DNA of 39,859 nt from Oscillospiraceae bacterium (GTDB lineage Bacteria; Bacillota; Clostridia; Oscillospirales; Oscillospiraceae). Each line of letters begins with the position of its first letter. Position 1 is the stretch's first letter. The stretch is taken from NCBI GenBank assembly GCA_902791215.1, contig CADAUZ010000030.1:1-39859 (forward strand), given 5' to 3'. The position numbers were made by a program, and so were the translations under genes. Shown one piece after another: positions 16,168 to 24,482 of the stretch. The notes beneath the pieces were generated by a model. That model saw only the letters and a program-made list of their open reading frames with translations. It ran no database searches and was not told the DNA's origin.

Positions 16168-18078
16168 TTGAAAAAAATCATCGCGGTCCTGCTCGCGCTC
16201 GTGCTGTGCATGGGCCTTTGCGCCCCGGCCTTTGCCGATGACGGGTGGACGATCTTTGTCTACCTCTGCGGGTCGGATCTGGAAAGTCAGAACGGCTTTG
16301 CAAGCGACAACATGCAGGAAATGATCGACACCACCGCAAACTCCGGCGTGCGCTTTATCGTAGAGACCGGCGGCGCGTCCGCCTGGCAGAATGACGCATC
16401 TCCCGATGAGCTGGACCGCTTCGAAGTCAGCGGCGGCAATGCCGTGATCGTCGACCGGCAGCCCCAGGAAAGCATGGGCAAATCCGAGACGCTGCGGGAT
16501 TTCCTCCGCTGGGGCCTCACAAACTACCCTTCGGCCCATAAAGGCCTGGTGCTGTGGGATCACGGCAGCGGCAGCATCAACGGCGTCTGCTTTGATGAGC
16601 TTGCCGAACTCCAGAGCCTCACCTTGCGGGATATCGACAACGCCCTGACCAGTGTGCAGGAGCTTGTGCCGGACGGCTTCGACTTCGTCGGCTTTGACGC
16701 CTGCCTGATGGGCACGCTGGAAACCGCCAATATGCTCGCTCCCCACGCAAAATATATGATCGGCTCCCAGGAGCTCGAGCCCGGCACCGGCTGGGATTAT
16801 AAGGCCATCGGCAATTGCCTCGCCGCCGATCCCGCCGCCGACGCGCTCACGCTCGGCAAGGCGATCTGCGACGGCTTTTATGAAAACTGCGCGGCAAACG
16901 AGCAGGAACATGACGCCACGCTCGCGCTGGTGGACCTGAGCAAGATCGGCGCGCTCGCCTCCGCCTTCGAGTCCTATGCCGAGCAGCTGTATAACGCTAC
17001 CGACGACGAGGCAAACTTCACGCCCATCTGCCGTGCCATCAACTCCGCGGAGAACTTCGGCGGCAACAACCGCAGCGAGGGCTATACCAACATGGTTGAC
17101 CTCGGCGGCCTGATCGCTGCCGGGTCCGAATGGTCGGACAACGCCAAGGCCGCCCGCGAGGCGGAGGATGCCGCGATCGCCTACCAGGTGCTGGGGCCGG
17201 GCCATAAGGATGCCAGCGGCCTGTCCGTCTACTATCCGCTCCAGGTACAGGGCTCCAGCGAGCTTTCCATCTTCCGCGATGTCGCGGTCGGCACGCACTA
17301 TCTCGCGCTGGTCGACAAGATCGCCTACGGCTTTGCAAACGGCGGCAGCTGGGCCGGGTATGACCCCAATACTCCGTGGGACTGGAACAGCATGGTGCCG
17401 GACAGCACCCAGAGCACGGCCATCAGCTTCTCGCAGGAGCCCACGCTGGACGAAAAGGGCGTGTATTACTTCGTCCTCTCCGAGAAGGGCCTGAACTATA
17501 CCGAGTCTGTCGAAGCCCAAGTCCGCACGTACTCGGATGACGGGAAGGACTGCCTGTCCCTCGGTATGACCAGCGACGTGATCGCCGACTGGAAGACCGG
17601 CCGTGTCGAGGATGATTTCGACGGCCTGTGGTTCTCCCTGCCCGATGGCCAGAATCTCAGCGTCAACCTCGTCGACGAGCGCGACGACTACGACCTCTAC
17701 ACCAGCCCCGTCATGGTCAACGACGAGTATACCAACCTCCGCTTCGCCTGGTATCATGACAGCGGTGAAGTCAAGCTCATGGACCTGTGGGACGGCGTCA
17801 GCGACAACGGCATTGCCGCCCGCCCGGGCGAGTCTCTCAAGACCGGCGACCGCATCGTTCCGCAATATGACGCTTTTGATGTGGACACCTATGAGGATTC
17901 GACCTATTCCGGCGTGGAATATGTCTGGACCGACGGCGATACTCTCGGCTTTGGACCGCTTGCCGACGGGACCTATCTCTATTCCTTCTACATCAATGAC
18001 ATCTTCGGCGGAAGCTTTGTCACGGACTATGTCACCTTCGTCATTGATCAGGGCAGCATCAGTTTCAACGCGGCCTGA
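16168..18078 (+). CDS. Secreted clostripain-family (C11) cysteine peptidase
   Basis: A 636-residue exported protease. The start is a TTG at 16168, chosen because AAAGGAGGC lies 8 bases upstream and a signal peptide begins exactly there (KKIIAVLLALVLCMGLCAPAFA, cleaved near residue 23). The C11 catalytic dyad is visible: His132 in LVLWDHGSGS and Cys179 in FDACLMG; WTIFVYLCGSDLES is the usual opening of the domain. The C-terminal 230 residues (from about 400) are beta-rich and end in YVTFVIDQG; I do not recognise that part. Family members typically cleave after arginine or lysine and may self-activate. It is probably released or surface-held and acts on host or microbial proteins. Confidence 0.9.
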   Translation: MKKIIAVLLALVLCMGLCAPAFADDGWTIFVYLCGSDLESQNGFASDNMQEMIDTTANSGVRFIVETGGASAWQNDASPDELDRFEVSGGNAVIVDRQPQESMGKSETLRDFLRWGLTNYPSAHKGLVLWDHGSGSINGVCFDELAELQSLTLRDIDNALTSVQELVPDGFDFVGFDACLMGTLETANMLAPHAKYMIGSQELEPGTGWDYKAIGNCLAADPAADALTLGKAICDGFYENCAANEQEHDATLALVDLSKIGALASAFESYAEQLYNATDDEANFTPICRAINSAENFGGNNRSEGYTNMVDLGGLIAAGSEWSDNAKAAREAEDAAIAYQVLGPGHKDASGLSVYYPLQVQGSSELSIFRDVAVGTHYLALVDKIAYGFANGGSWAGYDPNTPWDWNSMVPDSTQSTAISFSQEPTLDEKGVYYFVLSEKGLNYTESVEAQVRTYSDDGKDCLSLGMTSDVIADWKTGRVEDDFDGLWFSLPDGQNLSVNLVDERDDYDLYTSPVMVNDEYTNLRFAWYHDSGEVKLMDLWDGVSDNGIAARPGESLKTGDRIVPQYDAFDVDTYEDSTYSGVEYVWTDGDTLGFGPLADGTYLYSFYINDIFGGSFVTDYVTFVIDQGSISFNAA

Positions 18079-18132
18079 TTTGTCCGCATTTCCCGCCGCT
18101 CCGGCGCGTTAGAGCATTCCCTGTTTTCGTTT

Positions 18133-18271
18133 GGGTGCGTCGCAAAATGCGTGTCATCCTGAGCGTAAGCGAAGGATCTTTCCCGGAAAGGTTGCAAAAC
18201 CTTCAAAAGAAAGATCCTTCGTCACTTCGTTCCTCAGGATGACAAAACGATAAGCATTTTGCAGCGCGCCC
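18133..18271. repeat. MITE-like element, family C, copy 1
   Basis: Terminal arms GCGTCGCAAAATGC (18137-18150) and GCATTTTGCAGCGC (18254-18267) are inverted near-copies. Inside, GTCATCCTGAG and GAAGGATCTTTC recur inverted before the right end. Length is about 139 bp, non-coding. Its outer arms match those of the element near 28.8 kb although the interiors differ. Confidence 0.7.
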
Positions 18272-18487
18272 TTTTGATTTTATATCGGTACTGCGTTTTC
18301 CTTCTGCAAACTTTGGACATGGCAAGGAAGCTATGATATACTGGAATCGTATGGAGCAAATCTCTGACCATTGATTATTTTCCCCGTCTGCGGTACAATG
18401 ACGATAAAAAAGCGGAAAGCGAAGAAAACTGCATTCTTTTTTTGTCGGCTTGCCTTATATCAAAAAATATAACAGGAGGGAAAAACC
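18272..18487 (+). other. Intergenic stretch before the HAD gene
   Basis: Apart from the promoter at 18314-18342 it is AT-rich and non-coding, giving a leader of about 140 nt for the HAD gene. No riboswitch was recognised. Confidence 0.4.
18314..18342 (+). promoter_or_regulatory. Extended -10 promoter of the HAD-YdcF pair
   Basis: TGGACA (18314-18319), 17 bp and TATACT (18337-18342) preceded by TGA, which gives an extended -10. Confidence 0.65.
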
Positions 18488-19609
18488 ATGACGAAGAAAA
18501 GACGACTGTTTGTGTTTCTCCTCGCGCTGACCATGCTCTTCGGCGCGCTCGGCCCGGGGGCGCTGGCGACCGAGGCGCAGCCCGGCGCTCAGATCACGTA
18601 CCTGTACCCGGAGACGCAGACCACGCTTGACGGCTGGGCGGAGGGCTCCGAGGTCCTGGCAGAGCTTGTGCGCTTCGTACAGGAGAGTGTGGACGAGACC
18701 AGTGATAACTATATCCCGCCCGAAGACCGCATCGCGGTCTTCGACATGGACGGCACGCTCTACGGCGAGCGCTTCCCGACTTACTTCAACGACTGGCTCT
18801 TTATCCAGTACGCGCTGTATAACGCGGACAATATCGCGCCGGAAGTTTTGCGGGACTTTGCTCGCCAGTGGGAGGACAAGGTGCTGCGCGGCGCCGTGAT
18901 GCCGAACTTTGACGCGGACGAGCGCTTCTACGGCCCGCAGCTCTATAAGGGCCTGACGATCGCGGAGTACAAGGACGTGGTGCGTGCCTTCAAGCAGATG
19001 CCCTGCTGGGGCTTCGAAGGCATGACCTACGGCGAGGCCTTCTTCAAGCCCATGATCTCCGTGGTCAAATACCTCTACGATAACGGCTACATCCTCTATG
19101 TCAACAGCGCCACCTACCGCGACGCGGTGCGCACCATGATGGAGGGGACGCTGGATCAGTATATTCCCTTGAACCGCGTCATCGGCACGGACCTTCTCTT
19201 CAAGTCCACCGGGCAGGGCGACACCGACGCCATCGACTACACCATGCAGCCCGACGAGGACCTCGTGATCGCGGGCGAGCTCTTCGTGAAAAACCTCAAG
19301 GTCAACAAGGTCTTCGCCATGCAGCGCGAGATCGGCAAGGACCCTGTCCTGGCCTTCGGCAACTCCACCGGTGACTTTGCCATGGCGAACGCCGCCCTGC
19401 ACAATCCCAACTATCACGGCGAGGCATTCATGCTCCTGTGCGACAATACGGAGCTTGACTACGGCGATGTCGCCAAGGCTCAGAGCTTCGCCGAAAAGTG
19501 TGACGAGGCGGGCTTCCATACCATCTCCATGCGCGACGATTTCACGACCATCTACGGCGACAACGTACATATGGTCCCGGCGGAGCAGACCCTGGCCCCG
19601 GCGGCTTAA
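18488..19609 (+). CDS. Secreted HAD-superfamily phosphatase
   Basis: A 373-residue exported protein: signal peptide (about 1-27, ending ALA-TE), then a HAD hydrolase core. Motif I is VFDMDGTL with nucleophile Asp86 and acid/base Asp88. Motif II is the serine/threonine of YVNSATYRD. Motif IV is FGNSTGDFAM, with metal-binding aspartate. A large helical cap (about 100-200) separates motifs I and II. The arrangement resembles phosphoserine-phosphatase-like HAD enzymes, here made for outside the membrane. The start follows AGGAGGG. A YdcF-like gene follows 22 bases later, so the two form an operon. Substrate unknown; phosphate scavenging from small phosphomonoesters is plausible. Confidence 0.85.
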   Translation: MTKKRRLFVFLLALTMLFGALGPGALATEAQPGAQITYLYPETQTTLDGWAEGSEVLAELVRFVQESVDETSDNYIPPEDRIAVFDMDGTLYGERFPTYFNDWLFIQYALYNADNIAPEVLRDFARQWEDKVLRGAVMPNFDADERFYGPQLYKGLTIAEYKDVVRAFKQMPCWGFEGMTYGEAFFKPMISVVKYLYDNGYILYVNSATYRDAVRTMMEGTLDQYIPLNRVIGTDLLFKSTGQGDTDAIDYTMQPDEDLVIAGELFVKNLKVNKVFAMQREIGKDPVLAFGNSTGDFAMANAALHNPNYHGEAFMLLCDNTELDYGDVAKAQSFAEKCDEAGFHTISMRDDFTTIYGDNVHMVPAEQTLAPAA

Positions 19610-19631
19610 GAGGAGAAGAGGAAACGAAAAC

Positions 19632-20468
19632 ATGAAAAGATTTTTGACCTGCCTGCTGGCGCTCGCGCTCTGCCTCTCCGTCTCCGGCCTTGCCGCGGCG
19701 GAAAACCCCGCCTCCTGGGCGCTCATCGAAAAGGCCGTGCTGCTCTACGCGACTCAGGGCGAGGAAGCGGCCGATCAGCTCATCGCACTGATGGAGGAAC
19801 TGAAGGAGACCGACCCCGAGGCGGCTTCAAAATGGGCGCGGATCTTGCAGCTTTGGAACGATAAGGACCTGACCGTAAACGAGGACATCCTCCCCGACGG
19901 CTTGCCGGATACGGACGCGCTTTGCCTTGTTGCTCTGGGCTTCCAGCTCAACCCCGACGGGAGCATGAAGGACGAGCTTATCCACCGCCTCGAGACGCTC
20001 AAGCGCTGCGCCGAAAAATACCCGAAGTCCTGGATCGTCTGCACCGGCGGCGGCACCGCACGGGACAACCCTGATGTCACCGAGGGCGGGCAGATGGCAA
20101 AATGGCTGCGCGAAAACGGGGTGGACGCAGGGCGCGTCATCGTCGAAAACCAGTCCCAGACAACGGCGCAGAACGCCCGCTTCACGCTGGAGCTTTTGCG
20201 CAAGAACTTCCCCGAGGTCTCCAAACTCGCCGTCATCTCCAGCGACTACCACATCGCGACCGGCGTGCTGCTCTTCGGAGCCGAGGCCATATTGCGCGGG
20301 TATGATGACATGGAGGTCGTCTCCAACGCGGCCTGGAAGGCCCCCTCGGGCACGCTCTCCCCGATGTTCCAGGCGGGCGCGCTCATCGAGCTGCTCGGCG
20401 ACAAGCAGACCGCCTACGACATCTACTTTGACAATTACGACATTCACGAGATCATCCCCCTGGACTGA
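19632..20468 (+). CDS. Exported YdcF-like (DUF218) protein
   Basis: A 278-residue protein with a signal peptide (about 1-23) and a DUF218/YdcF domain. Family motifs are LVALGFQL near the start, IVCTGGGT (glycine-rich loop), the polar ENQSQTTAQNARFTLELL segment and VISSDYHIATGVLL. DUF218 proteins (YdcF, SanA, ElyC) have a Rossmann-like fold and are tied to envelope functions in other bacteria, without a firmly known reaction. ATG 19632 follows GAGGAGAAGAGGAAA. It is cotranscribed with the secreted HAD phosphatase, with which it shares an extracytoplasmic location. Confidence 0.82.
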   Translation: MKRFLTCLLALALCLSVSGLAAAENPASWALIEKAVLLYATQGEEAADQLIALMEELKETDPEAASKWARILQLWNDKDLTVNEDILPDGLPDTDALCLVALGFQLNPDGSMKDELIHRLETLKRCAEKYPKSWIVCTGGGTARDNPDVTEGGQMAKWLRENGVDAGRVIVENQSQTTAQNARFTLELLRKNFPEVSKLAVISSDYHIATGVLLFGAEAILRGYDDMEVVSNAAWKAPSGTLSPMFQAGALIELLGDKQTAYDIYFDNYDIHEIIPLD

Positions 20469-20495
20469 GAAAAGAAAAATAATTTGGAGGAAAAA

Positions 20496-20711
20496 ATGGA
20501 CGAAATGAACATCAGATCAAGCTTTCTGCAGGAAGCGATCGCAAACATGATCGAAAAACTGATCGACCAGAAGACCGGCTACCGGCCCGACATCCACTTC
20601 AACGATCCCATCCGTATCACTTATGACGGCGAAAAAGCGGTGGCGCATGTGAACCTGGACCTGGAGCTGAAGCGGGAGGACCTGGAGGGGATGCTGCAGG
20701 GCCTGATGTGA
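20496..20711 (+). CDS. Small conserved-looking protein, 71 residues
   Basis: The start at ATG 20496 is set by TTGGAGGAA just upstream. The protein reads as a helix (SFLQEAIANMIEKLIDQKTG), two beta strands (IRITYDGEKAVAHVNLDLEL) and a short charged helix (REDLEGMLQGLM), a small folded domain with no signal peptide and no cysteine. I do not recognise the family. It lies 27 bases after the YdcF-like gene and 18 bases before the HPr-kinase-like gene. It could be a partner or, less likely given its folded look, the peptide substrate of the kinase/PqqD/exporter set downstream. Confidence 0.65.
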   Translation: MDEMNIRSSFLQEAIANMIEKLIDQKTGYRPDIHFNDPIRITYDGEKAVAHVNLDLELKREDLEGMLQGLM

Positions 20712-20729
20712 GACAGAGGGAGAAACACC

Positions 20730-21461
20730 TTGACGGATCTCTATCGGCTCGCGGAGAAAAACATCCGCATCAGCTCCGTCTATCCTGCCGTGCACGGCAT
20801 GTGCCGGGACTACCGCGCTCTCGGAGAGGCGGATTTTGAAGTCGTGACCGACGGGGCGGACATCGCCTTCGAGCGCGAAAAGTCCGCCCGGGAGGACAGG
20901 GCAGAGGGCCTGCCGATACGGCAGTACGAAGAGCCCTACCTGGAGACCCTCGCGGTCTACCGCAAGATCGCGGAGAAGATGCCGGAATACAACACGGTGC
21001 TGTTCCACGGTTCCTGTATCGCCGTGGACGGCGCCGCCCACCTTTTTACCGCCAAAAGCGGCACCGGCAAATCCACCCATGCCCGCCTCTGGCGGGAATA
21101 CCTGGGGGAAAGGGCCTTCATGGTCAACGACGACAAGCCCCTCATCCGCGTGCAGGACGGGCAGGCCCTCGTCTTCGGCACCCCCTGGGACGGCAAGCAC
21201 CATTTGAGCCGCAACACCGCCGTCCCCCTCAAGGCCCTGTGCATCCTGCAGAGAGCGGCACGCAACACCATCGCGCCCGTCTCCGCCGCCGAGAGCCTCC
21301 CCATGCTGCTCCAGCAGGTCTACCGCCCGGCGGACGCCGCAGCGCTTATAAAAACGCTGGCCCTTGTCGAGAGCCTGGCCGCGTCCGTGAGCCTCTGGCG
21401 GCTCGGCTGCAATATGGATATCGAGGCGGCACAGATCGCCTACAACGCAATGAAAGGCTGA
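20730..21461 (+). CDS. HPr-kinase-like P-loop kinase
   Basis: A 243-residue protein with the HprK-type P-loop AKSGTGKST (residues 108-116), the acidic pair in MVNDDKPLIR, and the HLSRNTAVPLKALCIL segment seen in the HprK-like kinases of lasso-peptide and related peptide clusters. It lacks the N-terminal domain of true HPr kinase. The start is a TTG at 20730 with GAGGGAG upstream; the first in-frame ATG would remove 23 residues. Five bases separate it from the pqqD-like gene. By analogy with lasso-peptide kinases it may phosphorylate a peptide; no peptide gene is evident, so the substrate is unknown. Confidence 0.8.
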   Translation: MTDLYRLAEKNIRISSVYPAVHGMCRDYRALGEADFEVVTDGADIAFEREKSAREDRAEGLPIRQYEEPYLETLAVYRKIAEKMPEYNTVLFHGSCIAVDGAAHLFTAKSGTGKSTHARLWREYLGERAFMVNDDKPLIRVQDGQALVFGTPWDGKHHLSRNTAVPLKALCILQRAARNTIAPVSAAESLPMLLQQVYRPADAAALIKTLALVESLAASVSLWRLGCNMDIEAAQIAYNAMKG

Positions 21462-21465
21462 GAGC

Positions 21466-21726
21466 ATGAAACTGAACAAAGACTTTATCGTCCACCATAC
21501 CGCCGGTGAGAGCCTGCTGGTGCCCGTGGGCAGCGCGGATTTTTCCGGCCTCGTGCGCGGGAACAAGACCTTCGGCGCGGTGCTGGACCTCTTGAAGCGG
21601 GACACTACAGAGACCGAAATCGTCTCCGCGCTGGCGGCGCGCTTTGACGCGCCCGCGTCCGTTATCGCCGCCGATGTGGATAAGGCGCTCGCGGAGCTGC
21701 GCAAAATCGGGGCACTGGATGAATAA
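21466..21726 (+). CDS. PqqD-family peptide-recognition protein
   Basis: An 86-residue PqqD-type protein (RiPP recognition element). It begins KLNKDFIVHHTAGESLLVPVG, two beta strands typical of the family, followed by the NKTFGAVLDLLKRDTTETEIV helix-turn region and a C-terminal winged helix ending LAELRKIGALDE. Such proteins bind leader sequences of ribosomally made peptides and present them to modifying enzymes. The exporter gene starts inside its 3' end (8-base overlap), so it is coupled to the ABC transporter. The neighbouring HPrK-like kinase is the only candidate modifying enzyme nearby. Confidence 0.85.
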   Translation: MKLNKDFIVHHTAGESLLVPVGSADFSGLVRGNKTFGAVLDLLKRDTTETEIVSALAARFDAPASVIAADVDKALAELRKIGALDE

Positions 21727-23449
21727 GACGCTGCGCTGGCTGTGGCGCGTGCCGGGGCGGAAAAAGGGGATCGTGGCTGTGCTTGCCCTGGTGCAGGCGC
21801 TCTACGGCGCGTCCGGGGTATTCTACGCGCTGCTGCTGCGCTCCGTCGTGGACGCCGCCGCGGCGGGGGAGCGGGACGCCTTCTGGCGCAGCGCGCTTAT
21901 GACGCTGCTGCTCGTGGCGGGGCAGCTGGCTCTTGGCGCCGCGATCCGTTTCCTCAACGAGCTCGGCAGGTCGGAGCTTGAAAACAGCTTTAAAAAGCGC
22001 CTCCTGCACGCGCTTTTGCACAAGGACTACGCCGCCGTCAGCGCCGTACACTCCGCCGAATGGCTCAACCGCCTGACAAACGACGCGGTGCTCGTGGCGG
22101 GAAGCTTCGTTGAGATCCTGCCGGGTCTTGTGGGCATGGCGGTCAAGCTCATAAGCGCGCTTACCATGCTCGTGGTGCTGGACCGGCGCTTTGCCGCGAT
22201 CCTCATTCCGGGCGGGATACTCCTCGCCGCGCTGACCTACGCCTTCCGCCGGGTGCTCAAGCGCCTGCACAAGGCGGTGCAGGAGCAGGACGGGCAGCTT
22301 CGCATCTTTCTGCAGGAGCGCATCGGCAGCATGTTGATCCTCCGCTCCTTCGCCGCCGAGGAGCAGACCGAGGCGGAAGCGGCGGCAAAAATGCGCGCGC
22401 ACAAAAACGCCCGCATGCGCCGCAACCGCTTTTCAAACGTCTGCAACGTGGGCTTCGGCGCGGCCATGAACGGCATGTACCTTTTCGGCGTGATCTGGTG
22501 CGGCTACGGCATCCTGACGGGCACCATCAGCTTCGGCACCCTGACGGCCATCACCCAGCTCATCGCGCAGATCCAGGCCCCCTTTGCCAATATCACGGGC
22601 TACCTGCCGCGCTTTTACACCATGATTGCCAGCGCCGAGCGTCTCATGGAGATCGAGGACTACGGCGAGGACGAGGGGGTGCCCCGTCCGCTTGAGGAGG
22701 TCACGGAATTCTACGAAAAGCGCTTCTCGTCCATCGAGCTTGAAAACGCCTCCTTTACCTACTATCCCGCCGCCCGGAGCCTGAACGAGCTGAGCAAGGA
22801 GCGGCAGAGCGTGGTGCTGTCGGGGCTGAACCTCTCGGTGCGAAAGGGCGAGACCCTGGCCTTCACCGGGCCGAGCGGCTGCGGCAAGTCCACGGTTTTG
22901 AAGCTCCTCATGTGCCTCTATCCCCTGGACGAGGGGAGCCGCAGGCTCCTTGACCGCGAGGGCGGGGAACGGGAACTGGACTTCCGCTGGCGGCGGCTCT
23001 TTGCCTATGTGCCCCAGGGCAACGCCCTCATGAGCGGCACGGTGCGCGAGGTCGTGAGCTTCGCCGAGCCTGAGCGCAGGGGGGACGATGAGGCGATTTC
23101 AAGCGCCCTGCGCATCGCCTGCGCCGACTTTGTCCACGAGCTGCCCGACGGTATGGACACCCTGCTCGGCGAGCGCGGCACGGGCCTGTCCGAAGGACAG
23201 ATGCAGCGGCTTTCGGTTGCGCGGGCCATCTTCTCCGGCAGTCCCATTCTGCTGCTGGACGAGGCCACCAGCGCCCTGGATGCCGCGTCGGAAAAGCGCC
23301 TGCTTCAAAACCTGCGGGAGCTTACCGACAAGACCGTCATCATCGTGACCCACCGCCCGGCGGCGCTGGAAATCTGCGACCGGGTGCTGCGCTTCACGGA
23401 GAACGGGACGGAGGAAGAAACTATGGAAAAGGGGAGAGGCAAGGCATGA
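21719..23449 (+). CDS. ABC transporter, fused permease and ATPase
   Basis: A 576-residue type IV (MsbA/peptide-exporter-like) half-transporter. The N-terminal membrane domain has about six helices (residues 15-310, for example VLALVQALYGASGVFYALLL and FGAAMNGMYLFGVIWCGYGI). The ATPase has Walker A GPSGCGKST, signature LSEGQMQRLSVARA (LSEGQ rather than LSGGQ), Walker B ILLLDEATSALD and the H-loop in IIVTHRPAAL. No N-terminal peptidase domain is present, so any leader would be cut elsewhere. It overlaps the pqqD-like gene upstream and the GTPase gene downstream by a few bases. Likely export of the product of this small cluster. Confidence 0.9.
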   Translation: MNKTLRWLWRVPGRKKGIVAVLALVQALYGASGVFYALLLRSVVDAAAAGERDAFWRSALMTLLLVAGQLALGAAIRFLNELGRSELENSFKKRLLHALLHKDYAAVSAVHSAEWLNRLTNDAVLVAGSFVEILPGLVGMAVKLISALTMLVVLDRRFAAILIPGGILLAALTYAFRRVLKRLHKAVQEQDGQLRIFLQERIGSMLILRSFAAEEQTEAEAAAKMRAHKNARMRRNRFSNVCNVGFGAAMNGMYLFGVIWCGYGILTGTISFGTLTAITQLIAQIQAPFANITGYLPRFYTMIASAERLMEIEDYGEDEGVPRPLEEVTEFYEKRFSSIELENASFTYYPAARSLNELSKERQSVVLSGLNLSVRKGETLAFTGPSGCGKSTVLKLLMCLYPLDEGSRRLLDREGGERELDFRWRRLFAYVPQGNALMSGTVREVVSFAEPERRGDDEAISSALRIACADFVHELPDGMDTLLGERGTGLSEGQMQRLSVARAIFSGSPILLLDEATSALDAASEKRLLQNLRELTDKTVIIVTHRPAALEICDRVLRFTENGTEEETMEKGRGKA

Positions 23450-24402
23450 TACGCCTGGATCTGATCACGGGCTTTCTGGGCGCGGGGAAGACCACCTTCC
23501 TCCTGCGCTACGCGGACTATCTGCTGCGCCGGGGGGAGAAGCTCGGCATCCTGGTCTATGACCACGGGGCACTGAACGTGGACCTGCCGCTGCTGGGCTC
23601 GCTGCGCTCGGATAACTGCGAGCTTGAGACCCTGGCCGGGGGCTGCGGGGCCGACTGCCACCGCCGACGCTTCCGCACAAGGCTCATCGCCATGAGCATG
23701 GGCGGCTATGACCGGGTCATCATCGAGCCGTCGGGCGTGTTCGACATGGACGAGTTTTACGACACCCTGGCCGAGCCGCCGCTGGACGCAAAATACGAGC
23801 CCGGCAGCGTGATCGCCATTGTGGACGCAAAGCTCGAGCCGACCTTGAGCCCGGAGGAGGACTTCTTCCTCGCCTCCCAGGCTTGCGGCGCGGGGGCGAT
23901 CGTCCTCAGCCGCTGCCAGCTTTCGACACCCGAGGAGATCGAGGGCTGCCTTGACCATCTCGACCGGGCGGCGGCAGAGATCCGCTGCACGGAAAAGCTG
24001 CGCGGCCGGGTGATCGCCAAGGACTGGGCGGCGCTCACCGATGAGGATTTCAAAGCCCTCGCCGACTGCGGGCATGTCGCGGCGGACTATGTCAAGACCA
24101 TCGCGGGCAGCGACGGGGGCTTTCAGTCCCTGCCGTTTCTGGGGCTTTCGCTCACGCCTGAAGAGCTTCGGGAGAAGACCCGCATGCTTTTTGAAGACGG
24201 GCGCTTCGGCCGCGTCCTGCGCGTCAAGGGCATCGCCCGGGAGGACGGGCACTTTTATCAGCTCAACGCCACGCCCGACGCCTTCCACACCGAGCCCGCC
24301 CCCGGGGGCCGCCCGGCCCTGCTTGTGATCGGCATGGACCTCAATGAGGACGAGATCAGCCTACTGCTCACCGGCGCAAAGCCCGAGCACCATATCCTTT
24401 GA
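23446..24402 (+). CDS. Divergent COG0523 (CobW-like) GTPase
   Basis: A 318-residue protein of the G3E family. Walker A is GFLGAGKTTF (residues 9-18) and the Walker-B-like region is VIIEPSGVFD. The usual CxCC metal site is altered to GGCGADC (Cys67, Cys71), and the guanine-specifying NKxD motif reads LSRCQ, so nucleotide choice and metal binding may differ from standard metallochaperones. The C-terminal CobW-type domain (from about 200) contains GRVLRVKGIARE and a late HFYQLNATPD. It overlaps the exporter gene by four bases (ATGA). Cotranscription with kinase, PqqD and exporter is unusual for this family. Confidence 0.8.
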   Translation: MIRLDLITGFLGAGKTTFLLRYADYLLRRGEKLGILVYDHGALNVDLPLLGSLRSDNCELETLAGGCGADCHRRRFRTRLIAMSMGGYDRVIIEPSGVFDMDEFYDTLAEPPLDAKYEPGSVIAIVDAKLEPTLSPEEDFFLASQACGAGAIVLSRCQLSTPEEIEGCLDHLDRAAAEIRCTEKLRGRVIAKDWAALTDEDFKALADCGHVAADYVKTIAGSDGGFQSLPFLGLSLTPEELREKTRMLFEDGRFGRVLRVKGIAREDGHFYQLNATPDAFHTEPAPGGRPALLVIGMDLNEDEISLLLTGAKPEHHIL

Positions 24403-24428
24403 CAGACAGCGCGGCCCGGTGATATACT
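24399..24428 (+). promoter_or_regulatory. Promoter of the cyclic-nucleotide-binding gene pair
   Basis: TTGACA (24399-24404), 18 bp and TATACT (24423-24428) preceded by TGA, an extended -10. The TGA stop of the GTPase gene (24400-24402) is inside the -35 box. Confidence 0.8.
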
Positions 24429-24482
24429 GTCAGCTGCAAAATATCTGCGCACACCCGGGCACCTACATAAGGAGAGATGACA

